Assembly (NCBI GenBank): GCA_029216955.1
Contig: JANAVB010033217.1
Coordinates: 2,119,059-2,183,058, forward strand
Length of the DNA stretch: 64,000 bases
From: Iris pallida
Taxonomy: Eukaryota > Streptophyta > Magnoliopsida > Asparagales > Iridaceae
Reading direction: 5' to 3'
Shown: positions 48,329 through 59,406 of the stretch, one piece after another
Numbering within the stretch: position 1 is the stretch's first letter
Layout of the letters: every line of letters starts with the position of its first letter
The notes under the pieces: generated by a model
Told to the model about the DNA's origin: nothing
The model's database searches: none
The model's input: the letters and a program-made list of their open reading frames with translations, nothing else
Made by a program: the position numbers and the translations under genes

Positions 48329-48516
48329 GTTGGGGAGAGAGGGGTTCAGATGTCTGGAGGTCAGAAGCAAAGGATAGCCATTGCAAGGGCCATAATCAAG
48401 TCCCCGAAAATCCTTCTGCTCGACGAGGCCACCAGCGCGCTGGACTCGGAGTCCGAACGGATTGTGCAAGAAGCGCTCGACCTGGCATCCGTGGGCCGTA
48501 CGACCATCGTGATCGA
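48329..48516 (+). pseudogene. Captured ABCB transporter exon fragment (nucleotide-binding domain)
   Basis: After the acceptor ACATACAG the sequence encodes [20 protein letters not shown], then the Walker B motif [12 protein letters not shown] and [20 protein letters not shown]. This is the signature-to-Walker-B part of an ABCB (MDR/PGP-type) ATPase domain, about 62 residues. Family resemblance stops at 48,516, before the H-loop (AHRLST) would come, and the frame closes at 48,524. GC content is well above the surrounding CACTA DNA. It is a fragment of a host gene carried inside the transposon, not a working transporter. Confidence 0.85.
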
Positions 48517-48529
48517 CTTGCCCTAAAAT

Positions 48530-48984
48530 TAAATTTGCCCTAAAATTTCTTGTGAGGAGAAGAGGGAGAGAGATTTACCAGCTCGGAGGGTCTTCGTGGA
48601 AGAGGAGAGCGCTCAGAGAATAGAGAGTCTTCGATCTGGTCTTTGAAGGAGATCGATCTGTTCTTTGAAGGAGATCGATCGTGGAAGAGCAGGCCGCTCG
48701 ATTCTTCTAGGAGAAAGAGATCGATCTGGTCGATCTTTGAAGACTCGATGAAGGAGAGAAGCAGAGCAGGCCGCTCGATGAAGGAGAGAAGAACCCTACG
48801 CTCGATGAAAATAGAGGGAAACGAAAAGTGTTTCCCCCCAATAACACATTCCTAACACATTTGTGTCACGTGAAAGGCACAAGTTCCATTTTTTTTTCTA
48901 TTTAACTTTTCATTAAAATGCTAACGGTTCTGACTTGTTACAAATAAATAAAAAGTGTTATTTCTATTAAATTTTATTTTCTCC
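48530..48984. other. Purine-rich GATCGATC repeat block in CACTA 2
   Basis: GAAGGAGATCGATC, AGGCCGCTCGAT and ATGAAGGAGAGAAG each recur. The block resembles a leader sequence of a host gene and may be part of a second capture, but I cannot identify a source. Confidence 0.4.
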
Positions 48985-49107
48985 CTATTTATACTAACGG
49001 TTTTTTTGCATTACTAACGGTGTTTTACCGTTGGTAAATACTAACTGTAAAAAACCGTTAGTAATTAAAAAAATATGGTGTTGGCAAATCACCCTTTTGG
49101 TGTAGTG

Positions 49108-49764
49108 GTACCTCTTTTATACTGTTTGTCTGCAATTTTTGATCCTACCATCAAATTAGATGGTGTAGAAGTTTTGTTAGATGACTATGCAGATAACATG
49201 GAACTTAACCTTATGGATTTGAAATTAGAAGTAAAGACAGTTTTAGAAAGATTAGTACTACTTTATGAAGATAATGTTGTGCCGACCCGACCCACTCAAG
49301 TTGGTACAAGTAGTAGCTCTGGCTTAGAGGACCACGCCCTTCGTTTATTAAGAAGGAAGAAACAAAGACAATCTTCACAACCCATTCAAGAGTTGTCTTT
49401 GTATTTAAGTTCTTACGAAGAAGAAGAGAAATCTTCAAATCACTTCACCATTTTAGAATGGTGGAAAAAATACGACAAAAGATTTCCTATACTTTCTATA
49501 ATTGCACATGATCTACTAATGGTGCCAGTGTCCACGGTAGCATCGGAGTCTTGTTTTAGTGCAGGATCAAGGATGTTGAGCCTAAAGAGGAGCCGGTTGA
49601 AGCCGGATATCTTGGAAGCTTGTGTTTGCGTTCAAGATTGGATTTTAGCAGAAAAAAGAACCCAAAACAAGAGGGATGAAGCTTATGACATCAATGAGCT
49701 GGACGTCGGATCGCTTGGATTGGGTGAAGCTTCTGCAACCGAGGAGGAGGAGCAGGAAGAATGA
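49108..49764 (+). pseudogene. hAT transposase, C-terminal part with dimerisation domain
   Basis: Continues in the same frame as the piece ending 38,411. It opens with PLLYCLSAIFDPTIKLDGV, the segment that normally follows KYW in hAT transposases. The hATC dimerisation domain follows with ELSLYLSS, ILEWWKKYDKRFPILSIIA, VPVSTVASESCFSAGSRML, SRLKPDILEACVCVQDWI and an acidic tail (EEEEQEE). Removing the nested CACTA restores a continuous junction here, so the CACTA arrived after the hAT had inserted. Confidence 0.9.
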
Positions 49765-49789
49765 CTCAAGTCTAAGGTATGACCCTCCA

Positions 49790-50235
49790 AAAAAAATATT
49801 CAAACTTTCAAACTTTCAAACTTCAAAAAAAAACTTTCAAACTTTCAAACTTTCAAATATTCAAAAAATTTAAAAATTTTAAAAACTTTAAAACTTTAAA
49901 ACTTTAAAAAATTAATAAAACTTTATTAAAAACTTCAAAAACTTTAAACTTATATCTTAAAAATACTTTAAAAGTACTTTAAACTTAAAACTTAAAACTT
50001 AAATCTTAAACTTTAAACTTAAAAAACTTTCAAAAAATACTTTAAACTTTTAAAAAAACTTTAAACTTAAAAATAAAAACTTTAAAACTTAAAATTTAAC
50101 TTTAAAACTTAACATATAACTTTAAAAGTACAACTTTAAAACTTAACATATAACTTTAAAAGTACAACTTTAAAAAAAAAACTTAAAAACTTTAAAAAAA
50201 AACACAAAAACTTAAAAACAAATTTTTTTTAACTC
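49790..50235. repeat. AAACTTT/AAACTTA low-complexity tract
   Basis: Over 400 bp of imperfect CAAACTTT, AAAACTTT and AAACTTAAAA units in the 3' non-coding part of the hAT element. It is simple sequence, probably grown by slippage. Confidence 0.8.
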
Positions 50236-50414
50236 TGCCTATGACAAGCAAAGCTTGTCTTGTCGGTCCCAAGCCCGGATAAAAGAGGAGGAAAAAATAA
50301 AAAAAAATTAATTAAAAAATAAATTTAAAAAAATTAAAATTAAAAAAATTAAAAGAATATAAAAGTAAAAATAAAATGTGAAAATAAAAAAAATAAAAAA
50401 AATAAAAAAACCAA

Positions 50415-50640
50415 CTTAAACCGGACCGGCCCGAACCCGGCCCGCCCAAGCCCGTCCACAACCCGGACCGGACCGGCCCAGCCCTACCCAGACCGGGTCA
50501 CTGGGCCGGGCTGGGTCTTCTTAACGTAAACCGGGCCGGGCCAGGCCCGGCCCGCTAGGTGAACCGGTCCGGGCTGGGCCCGGACCAAGCCCGGTCGGAC
50601 CGAACTTTCGTGGGCGCGGGCCGGTCCGGTTCAGCCCGAA
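50415..50640. repeat. GGCCCGG/CCGGGCC subterminal array of the hAT element
   Basis: Dense GGCCCGG, CCGGACCGG and CCGGGCC words, mirrored by the array at 36,252-36,490. Their terminal, two-sided position fits transposase-binding sites. GC content is very high compared with the AT-rich flanks. Confidence 0.8.
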
Positions 50641-50659
50641 TGACACCCTGATCTCACGA

Positions 50660-53600
50660 CGAAGAGCTCCAAATCCATATAGAAAGACCGACAAGATAAC
50701 GAGAGTGCATGCAACTTAGAGATTCTTCCCTCCTATGCTCTAAATAATCAAGCTAGTTGTTAATCCTTAATATTTTTATTTAGGATTCTGGGAATGCCAT
50801 TCCGCAAAATCTATCCTAGACATGATACTTCCTCCGGGGATATGCAAGACAAGACAAGAGTTTCAATTACATGTACAAGTACAAGACATGAGAACAACCA
50901 CGTTGTTTCAGGCAAGACATGGTGCACTATAACAAGCCATAATAGGATATACATGAAACATGATTCATGAGTGCGCTATGTCAAGCCACTATCAGGAACT
51001 AGGACAGTATGTGCCACTATGAGCCATACGAGAATTAGGACAATATGCGCTATTATGAGCCATATATGAATCAAGATAAGAGCAAGTACAGAACAAATCA
51101 GGATAGCAACTACGTGCTACAACAAGTCATGAACAGGGCAAGACATGAAATATACAAGACAATATAGTAAATCTAGACAGGTAGGCAATACTTAGTATAA
51201 AACATGTCATGGGATATACAGGAAATCAATGTACAAGAAGAATTCAAGAAACTAGAATAAAATAAATAAATAAATATGTAACTTTGGTGTCCTGATAGCA
51301 TTTCGGAAGTACACACATGTATACCGATGGCATACCGGTCTGGGATTACATTTTCCATTTTTTTTGGATTTTTCTAGATTTTTTACTAATTATTTAGAGT
51401 TTTGTTTAGAATGTCCGGCAATACGAACGAAACTTTGTGCATGCTGCATTGGCCTTTTGGGCCCACTGACCCAAAACTTCTACCATTTTTTTATAAATGG
51501 AAGGAAAAATACACCATCGTGGCTCGATCTACTGATCTTATGCCACCTAGCCAGGGTCTTATGCCTCTCCCTGATAACCACAAGGGTCAATTGACTTCGA
51601 CTATTTAGAGTTACTTGGGTTAATACAATTAATAAAACAGTTTTATAATTTAAAACAATTCAAATTAATAATTAGAACAAGCTTAAAAACCTTAAAAAAC
51701 AGTCTTCCATTACTTGAGGCTCGCTGTTGGCCGCTGACAGTGCCGTACGAGTGCAGTCATACCATATGGGTCCCTATCCTATATGACTCCGAGCAGGAGT
51801 CGAGCTCGCTAGCTGACTTTCAGTCGGACTCTCTCCATCCCTTTGATCTCAGAACACAAACACGGAATGGGTGCTACGTGTCCCTTCTTCAATCTTTGCA
51901 AAGTCGTAGTGACCAATCCTGACGCCAGATTCGATCATTTTTTTGTTGGAATTATAATGAGATAACCATCTCGAATATGTAATTTGTTTCCTGAACTCGT
52001 TTTTGTGATTTGTTTGATGTTTAAAAAGCTAACACAAAGATCTAGAACATACTAATTTTACAAACTTTAATAGGTTAGTATGATGTTCTGTTTAATTCGT
52101 AGAACATATGGATGACTAGTGAACCACCGAAATTAAATTTATAAACCGTGATTGCAATATCTCGTAACCGATTTAAGATTCATGCAAACAATCGATTTCA
52201 GTGTTCTTGTAGCGCTGAAGTCTACATATTTGTGCACTCAAATTCGTGCTTTGTGTAGCTTGACTTTTATGGTCAACATAATGCCTCAATTTGTCCGCCA
52301 TGATTCTCGAAATTTGCAAACATGACAATTTTATGTTTAACTTGCAAATTAGAATATTAGATAAATAATAGTTATAGAGACTAGTATGACTTAATTTTTG
52401 ATAGTATGACTAATAAACGACTTAGGTGACAGAGGTGATAGGCAACATAGACCAGATCTACTTTCCTAGTTAGAAGTGGTTGTTTGTATTTGTGTTTGTT
52501 GTATAGTTGTTTATGATTTGGGGTGATAGATATTTGTGTGGAGTATGATTTGTTGGTTCGTGATTCGAGGTGGCTAGAGTCTGGTCTTGCAACTCAGCAT
52601 GCATGGACGAACTCCAAGCAAATATACCTTGCCAACTTGTACAGTTTATTTCATGCATGTTTATTTCTATCATTTGTGTTATTTTTATTCATATATGACT
52701 GTCTTAGTATTCAATTGCCTATGCTTGCACATGTTTCCAATTTACTTATTATTCAGTTGCATATCTTGTGTTTGACTTGAGTTATATTTATGATCCTTTG
52801 ATTTTTATGTTTGTCTTACCTTGACTTGACTTGACCTATAGTCCTTAGGATATCAATTACTAAATATTGGCATATGTATTCGTTAATACTGGAAGCGTCC
52901 TATGGTGTTACAGTATAGAGATACGATATTATCAGGAGCATCCTATGGCGTTATGATAATAGAGACTTGGCCATTACTATATTGAGATATGATCGTACCA
53001 TTAGCATCCTATGGTATTATGGTATATTAATTCTTTATTGATTGTATCGTTGTATAGTCTGTATTTGTTACATATATTATTTCTCTCTTTCTGCATGTTT
53101 TATTGTTACATTCTGCATGTATATTATGTATATTGTTACGTCCCTTTGAGAAACTGTTTTTTTTTCAGGTTATTTGCTTAGCTGCTTTCGTAGTATCGTT
53201 AGAGGCTTATTTCTTTGGGATTTCAGATATACTTAGACGTTACCTTTATTATTGTCCTTCCCTAGCATATTTTGTTATATAGTTTCATATTTCATAGATA
53301 GTATTGTGGATGTACTTGTGTTGATGTTATGGATAGTTATTATGACCTTGACATCGTATACGTATTTGTGTTGGTTGTAGTTCACTTGATATGTAGTTGG
53401 CCATTGACATGTGGCCTGGTTTTGCGTATTTTAGGACTAGGGTATGACAGTACTAGTTCTTGTTTGTGTATCGTACGATCTGTACAACTTAATTGTTCTT
53501 ATACCAGTTATGGTTGTAGTCCTACTCTATAACTTGTTAGCAGTGTACTTTATATTGTTACAATAGGCTTGTATATTATGTATCTTGCTACATCCATCTG

Positions 53601-53936
53601 AGAACCTAGTTCCCTTCTAGGTTTGATCGAGCAGAGGACTGAAGGATCTATGATCGAGATCATATATTGGAGCAGCTTCTGCAAAAGATTTCGATGTTTA
53701 TATATAAGAGTACCCGTGAGATCGGGTAGAACTTGTTATCTTGTCGTTCAAGAATCAATATCTAGTTAGAGATGCTAGAACCTAGTTATCTTTCAACATT
53801 ATATGTTTAGTCTACTGGTAGTGGATCTGCCTCTACCGGGCTTGGTATATTCTGGTTGGACATTTGAAACTCGACCGTATCAGCTAGCTAATGTCACGTG
53901 GCTCGGTTTCGCACATTTTGGGACTTAGACGTGACA
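50660..53936 (+). mobile_element. Host LTR-type repeat, segment B
   Basis: Right part of the repeat interrupted by the hAT element. It has AAGACATG-rich sequence at its left, an uninformative ORF at 51,402-51,608, and near its right end two related LTR-like 3' ends about 495 bp apart: TTTAGGACTAGGGTATGACA ending 53,440 and TTTGGGACTTAGACGTGACA ending 53,936. Each is preceded by a TATTATGTAT..TGTTACRTCC.TCTGAGAA block (53,130 and 53,575). A gypsy gag relic follows at 54,600, suggesting this is LTR sequence. No TSD was found. Confidence 0.45.
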
Positions 53937-54599
53937 CGAATTTTAGTGGCGGCCCATGCAGGCCAAATTTATCTCTTGGATTACGTTATTTTACCGATGT
54001 GACCTGCAAATAGGATTAGTAATAGTATAATCTCATTCACTTACCTTGATATCGTTCTTGAAATTTGTTTCGACTTCAACTTGTCTCAATGACTTCCATT
54101 GTAGTTGGCTTCTGCTCTTACTGATTTTACCTTTATGTGCAGAATAATATATATGCATAACGGATGTAGGACATATAGTGACATCACACCGATCGACACT
54201 ACACCCAGCAATGGTAGAACCCCGGAACCACCAGGAGGCCAAACATCATGACAAATCCCTACGTTAGTTACAACATACTCAATCTATCCACAATGGCCAG
54301 ACGTCGCAGCAGGCAACGATACCGCAAGAGGATACTTTGCTACAACCACCCATGTTTCCTCCTCAGATGCCATATGTGCACTTCCCATAACATATGCCAT
54401 ATTGTACCTTTCCTACAGCAGATGCCAGATGGATCATTCCCTCCTCAGATGTCGCAACAAGAGGGTCAGTCGTAGATGTACAAATTCTTCCAAGCTATGA
54501 TGCAAGCATAATGGCATCAGACCGAGATCAGGAGGTAGATCTTGGCAGCAGTCCTAAATAGCACAATAGCCCCAACACCAGCACCGATTCTAGCTCCAG

Positions 54600-55180
54600 C
54601 ACAATACCATGGGTAGATAGCATCAAAGAGTTCTGCTAGATGAACCCGAAGTTCTTCAAGGACACAAAAAGTCCGGAGGAGATCACTGGGTGATAAGTCA
54701 ACACGAAGAAACTACTGGAAGCATCACTTCTGCCTACCAACATGTGGATTACAGCAGTCTAAACATAGTTGGAGGGCAACACACATTATTGGTGGGAAGC
54801 AGAGGAGAGACACTTGGACATAAATTAGACTTTGAAAGAGTTTATCTTACTCTTCAATGAGATGTACTTCCCCGTCATAGTCAGAGATGCACTCTATGAC
54901 CAGTTTATTCACCTCATGCGGTGGAGCATGATGGTGGATGAGTACGGCGCAGAGTTCATCCAATTGAGCCGATTCAGCATCACCTTGATCACGACCGAGA
55001 GAGAGAGAGAGAGAGAGAAGATTTCATCATATGGGTTGACCCATGACCTCCAGAGATACACCAATGCGCAATCGAAGATATGTCATTCTGTGGTGTTAGC
55101 TAAAGCAAGAACTCAAGAGTCTATTTGCAAGGAAGCTCAAGTAGCACAGAGGAGCCTTATTCCAGCAGTCACACCTAAAA
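54600..55180 (+). pseudogene. Ty3/gypsy gag relic
   Basis: Reading across stops and frame changes, the plus strand gives NPKFFKDTKSPEEI, LEGNTHYWWEAEERHL, LKEFILLFNEMYFPVIVRDA, DQFIHLMRWSMMVDEYGAEF and IQLSRF, the order and spacing of the Retrotrans_gag domain of gypsy elements. It continues with LTHDLQRYTNAQS and ARTQESICKEAQVAQR. Protease, reverse transcriptase and integrase are absent. An AG microsatellite (GAGAGAGA) near 55,000 expanded inside it. Confidence 0.8.
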
Positions 55181-55306
55181 TCTTGTTGGAGATACAAGCA
55201 ATTAAGACATTATGTGTTACTTGTTTTCTACCCTCCTAAACCTCGCTACCATATAGATTTGTCAACGACGACGGGGCCCGGTGCAAAAAATAAATGGAGG
55301 CCTATT

Positions 55307-55308
<2 letters not shown>

Positions 55309-55402
<94 letters not shown>
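55309..55402. repeat. (TA)47 microsatellite
   Basis: Ninety-four bases of uninterrupted TA. Likely length-polymorphic, and liable to assembly error. It sits within the left part of an hAT-like relic. Confidence 0.95.
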
Positions 55403-55405
<3 letters not shown>

Positions 55406-56540
55406 CTAATTAAGAATTTCAGAAATTAAATTATCCAAACTTAACATCAATTAAGAAAATCATTCAACTACAATATCTTTCAATGGAAATAATATTAGAC
55501 TAAAAGAGATAAAATAAAACTAAACAAACAAGCATCTTTTGCCTTCTTCATATAAAGAACAATTTTCTAGCATTTATAGCTCTAAAATCATCAATCAATC
55601 ATTCATAATCAACACCTTCCAAGAACTCATTTCCAATGAAAATTATAACTAGTTCATTTAATCTCCTATGTTATTGTTGATTGAATGTACGATTTCAATA
55701 ACATCAACTTGAAAAAACTCCTTTCTGCATATGCATTGCACTGGAATTGTCAATAGAATTCTATAGGAAAAGAATTTAAAAAAAATCATAAAGTTTAATA
55801 TCTCAAGTGCTGGATGTCTTTTGGTAGAAGATCTTGTAAAGTTTCTAGGTCCTGAAACAATTCATCTCCATCAATATCAGAGCAGTCACTATATCTCAAA
55901 GTACTTTATAGACGACTACAACAAGCTTTCAAACCATCTCTATTTAATGAATTCAAATTTTCTAAACTAAACAAAAAAATCAAAAAATAAAAAAATAAAA
56001 AATCTTATATACAGTTTTGATATTGTTCAAACCTTCACTTGAGTGACGCAATATCATGATCTACTATATACAAGAAGGGGTCAAGAGACAGACGGTCGAT
56101 GGAGTCATAGATATATAGTATTTTATTTGAATCCTATAAGTCATAGGATTTCCTATTAAGTGTTAGGATTTTCTATTGATTTCGAATATGAATTGAATGT
56201 AATTGAGAGAGTATCCGACTTGTTTAGTTAATTGGAAATAATAGAAGCCTTAGTTAATTGGAAGTAGATATAGCCTTAGTTAATTAATAAAATATCCACA
56301 TTGGTTACCTTAGTATACTTAAGGGGGGCCAATGAATTTATAAATTATCAATTCATAAGTTTAGTATTATAGTATACAAAATAAATATACATATACATTT
56401 TTTAAATTATTTATTCATAATTTTTAAATTATTTATTCATAAGTTAATTGAGTATACATAATACATATACGAATAAATTTTTTTGGAGGCCTACGAATTC
56501 AGGAGGCCTAGTGCGGTTGCACCCATTGCATTCCCTCAAA
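55403..56540 (-). mobile_element. hAT (DUF4371/TTF-type) element relic
   Basis: The left flank GGGGCCCGGTGC (about 55,274) and the right GGAGGCCTAGTGCGGTTGCA (about 56,502) resemble the ends of plant hAT elements that encode TTF-zinc-finger/DUF4371 transposases. On the minus strand around 55,740-55,560 the sequence reads RLNELVIIFIGNEFLEGVDY and DDFRAINARK with stops, matching the C-terminal end of such transposases. About 56,040-56,300 looks like a later AT-rich insertion. Heavily decayed. Confidence 0.55.
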
Positions 56541-58980
56541 ACCGGTCATGTGGAAGGGTATCATGGACATGGGTGACATGTATCAACCCATAAATCCTAC
56601 ATTTGGAGATTAGGCTGCATGAATTCCTAAGTACAAAGGAACAATAAATATTAATTATATTTATAGTAAGTTTACCTCAAAATATGGAAACCAGTCGAAT
56701 GAATTTTCAATTTTCACCAGAGTTTTTTCTGAACCAGGTTGCTTCGTAAATTGGTCTTGTATAGTATATATTGCACCAAAGACATTATTGAAATAAGTAG
56801 AAATTGTTTCTCTGAATTGAAAAAATTCAATATCAAGTACTTTATTTTTAGACTTTGTGTCCCAACATATAAAGAAAAAGCACATGCTGCTCTATAAAAA
56901 TATATTATATTGTGGAGCGATCCATTGGTACATAAAATATAAGCTAGCTTGTTGGAAGCAACACAACTCATTCTAAGATATTTATACACTATTAGAAGGC
57001 CCAAGCGTCTTTGATACTTTTGTGCTTTCCTCCATTGTTCTCTAATTAAAAATGGTTTCTTGCAATACTTCGTCGGTTATTGTCCTCGTTCTCAATTAAA
57101 GTTTTCAATTAGATTGACAATTATTGTTATGACAGTAACTATAGCAGCGGCTGTGACGTTAAAGAATGGATCTTTGGGGTTTGAGAAATTTGCCTAAAAC
57201 ATACATATCCATTAACATTCTAAGAAATAAATATAGGACATGGATAGCAAGAAATAAGCACCATATTCATTAAAACATTATATTCTTCTCCTTCATTTTC
57301 ATTTGAACCCAAAAAAGCACCATTAAATTATATCAAAGTCCACAAGCATTACCAAACCGAAAGACAATTTCTGATAGTAAATGAAACAATTAAATTATAT
57401 TTTTTGGAAAGTGACCATTAAATTATATCATTGTGTACTAGTCTTACCTAGTCCAAAGCAAGCCAAAAATCCCATATGTGATATTTTAACATGTAAAATT
57501 ATTTTCCAAAATCCTGCAAATAAAACATAGCCGACAACACGAATAGCCAAAACAAAATCTTGCCAAAACTAAATCCAGCAGAGAGCGGAAGGGATTAAAT
57601 TTTTGCAGCAACCAAACCGAACAGAGGGGTTGGACATAATATTTCAAAAAATTATCCAAGCAAGTTCGGGAAAAATTCTCTCGTCTTTCATAAGTAGACT
57701 GTTCTTGTATAGCCATATTCTCTAAGAAACTTTCAACAAATATACAGTCAAATTGAAGAATTAGACAGATTTTTCATCGTACAGTAGGTAGATATGTGAA
57801 ATGTTTCAACATATCCATACTATGAAAGTTTTTAAACAAATTTTGTCAACCAACTGTATAATTCCATACAAAATTTCCAAAGCCCAAAATCTTTAGGTCA
57901 GCGAAGAAGTTTGCCATGAAAGAAAAATAATTCAGGGAGAAAATACTCCAGCAAAGAAGTTTTCTCAACCGACATTTGCCCTGATATACATAAATATCCC
58001 AAAAAAAATTAAAAAAGGACGAAAATACTCTATGGTGTTCTTTTCCCTTATTTTTAGGAAGAAAAATACCACAAACGATGACAGGCCTAGCCGATTCCTA
58101 CACATAAATCTCAACAATTCTCCTGATCTAATCAATACATCAAGATAAAAAATCGAAGCATGCACGACCGTAAAATCCAGAAGATCAAGAGAAACCATGA
58201 CAAAATTGAAGTTTCTTCACAAACTCATAAGAGGGAAAAAATAACTCAGTTGTAGAATGGCAGGAGATGGTGACCAAAGGAGAGAAGTTCCACAGACAAA
58301 GGAGAAACCTTACTTTTGTCCACTTCCTCCCCCTTTTTGCTACCATCAGAAGTTACATAATTTCAGTTTCAGCCGAATTTCAAACCTGATCCAAAAACTG
58401 AAACCGGGTATGAGATACACTTTCATCCCCAGTTACTACAAGCCAAGCAGCCCCCTAAATGAAAAACAATTAAGTGTTGAACTTCTGTTGGATTATTTTC
58501 AAGAGAAACATTTTCCACCATTTTTATATACCCATAAACAGCACAATCCACCAACTATCATTAGTTGAAACTAATATATTGTCATTCTGATACACATAAA
58601 AGCACCATCACATCCTGGAAATTCATAAACCAGTAACAAAGAGAATCAATCACTATCGTTTGGGTAACAAAATAATGGCGTTTATAGCAGTTATTAACAT
58701 AAACTGTTTGTTTCTTTTGAGCGTTGAGTTATTCTCAATGTCATAATAAAATTATATAGCCGCCAGTAGTTTCCTCTCTCCATCTTCTCTGGTCATATCA
58801 TCAGCCTGCTCCAGTTGTACCTGTAAATTCAACAATAACATTTCTCTTCTTTCAATAGCAAAAAACACGATCCATGGAGAAACCTACTTACGAAATTGGA
58901 AACTGGCATATCTTTGCTAATTTGAAGGATGAAAAGGCTGATGAAAGAATGCTTTAACTAGAAGGACGATGCTACGTTGC
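56541..58980. other. Intergenic DNA, nothing firmly recognised
   Basis: AT-rich. ORFs at 56,661-57,004 (minus), 57,486-57,716 (minus), 57,965-58,198 (minus) and 58,257-58,568 (plus) show no domain or splice support. A short minus-strand segment near 58,755-58,830 after an acceptor could be a terminal exon but has no recognised family. Confidence 0.45.
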
Positions 58981-59160
58981 CTGCGGGTTTGGACCGTAAG
59001 TCCTGGCCCACGGGTCACGTGTCATCCTTTAATTGGGTAGGGAGGCGGGTGGGCCCCGAAGGCAGACAGGGGGGCCTGTGGGTTGGGGTGGTGACACGCA
59101 GCGTGCGGGCACGCATGCCCCTTGCGGGCCATTTATCATTTCCGTAAATAGAAACCACGT
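58981..59160. other. GC-rich CpG-dense block 3' of the aminopropyltransferase gene
   Basis: A compact GC-rich stretch in AT-rich surroundings with CACGTGTC (G-box type) near 59,018 and GGTGGGCCCC (TCP/site II type) near 59,048. It resembles plant promoter sequence but no gene was recognised on either side that would use it. Could be a captured or orphan promoter. Confidence 0.4.
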
Positions 59161-59406
59161 GTCACTATCTTATAGGGTTCAACGATATTCTCTAATGCAA
59201 ATAGTATACTTAGATGTGACCATATTCGTCTTGTGTTCCATATTGTCCTAAAACTTTATCATACATTTCCGAATATTACCAGCAAATCAGTCTTTTCAAA
59301 GGGCTACATTTCTGAAATTATATGATCAGCTTACAAAGACCATTGTGGAAAAGCAAATAGAAATAGAAGAGAGTCCAGTAATAAGCATACCATAATTCGC
59401 AAACCA

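Larger units (their letters stand above)
38413..49107. mobile_element. CACTA element 2 (10,695 bp) nested in the hAT transposase gene
   Basis: Both ends begin CACTACACCAAAAGGGTG and the first 28 bases of the two inverted ends are identical (38,413-38,440 against 49,107-49,080). GTA follows the right end (49,108-49,110) and also occurs at 38,409-38,411, but one extra T (38,412) separates it from the left CACTA. Subterminal arrays of AACGGT/ACCGTT words fill 38,440-38,780 and 48,985-49,075. It carries decayed TNPA-type and TNPD-type genes (minus strand) and an ABCB exon fragment (plus strand). Confidence 0.9.
36231..50659. mobile_element. hAT element with 8-bp target duplication, split by a CACTA element
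   Basis: Element 36,239-50,651; the exact duplication TCTCACGA lies at 36,231-36,238 and 50,652-50,659. Left end TTAGGGTGTTACATGGGC, right end (inverted) TCAGGGTGTCATTCGGGC. Both are followed by dense GGCCCGG/CCGGGCC subterminal words (36,252-36,490 and 50,415-50,640). An 8-bp duplication and YAGGGTGT ends identify the hAT superfamily. Without the nested 10.7-kb CACTA it is about 3.7 kb, a normal size for an autonomous hAT. It encodes a damaged hAT transposase on the plus strand. Confidence 0.9.

Noticed and set aside
55214..55429. ORF with poly Ile-Tyr
   Set aside because: It is the translation of the (TA)47 microsatellite.
58755..58830. Minus-strand segment after an acceptor reading VQLEQADDMTREDGERKLLAAI and stop, a possible terminal exon
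   Set aside because: No recognised family, and the aminopropyltransferase already has a proper last exon at 59,407-59,466.
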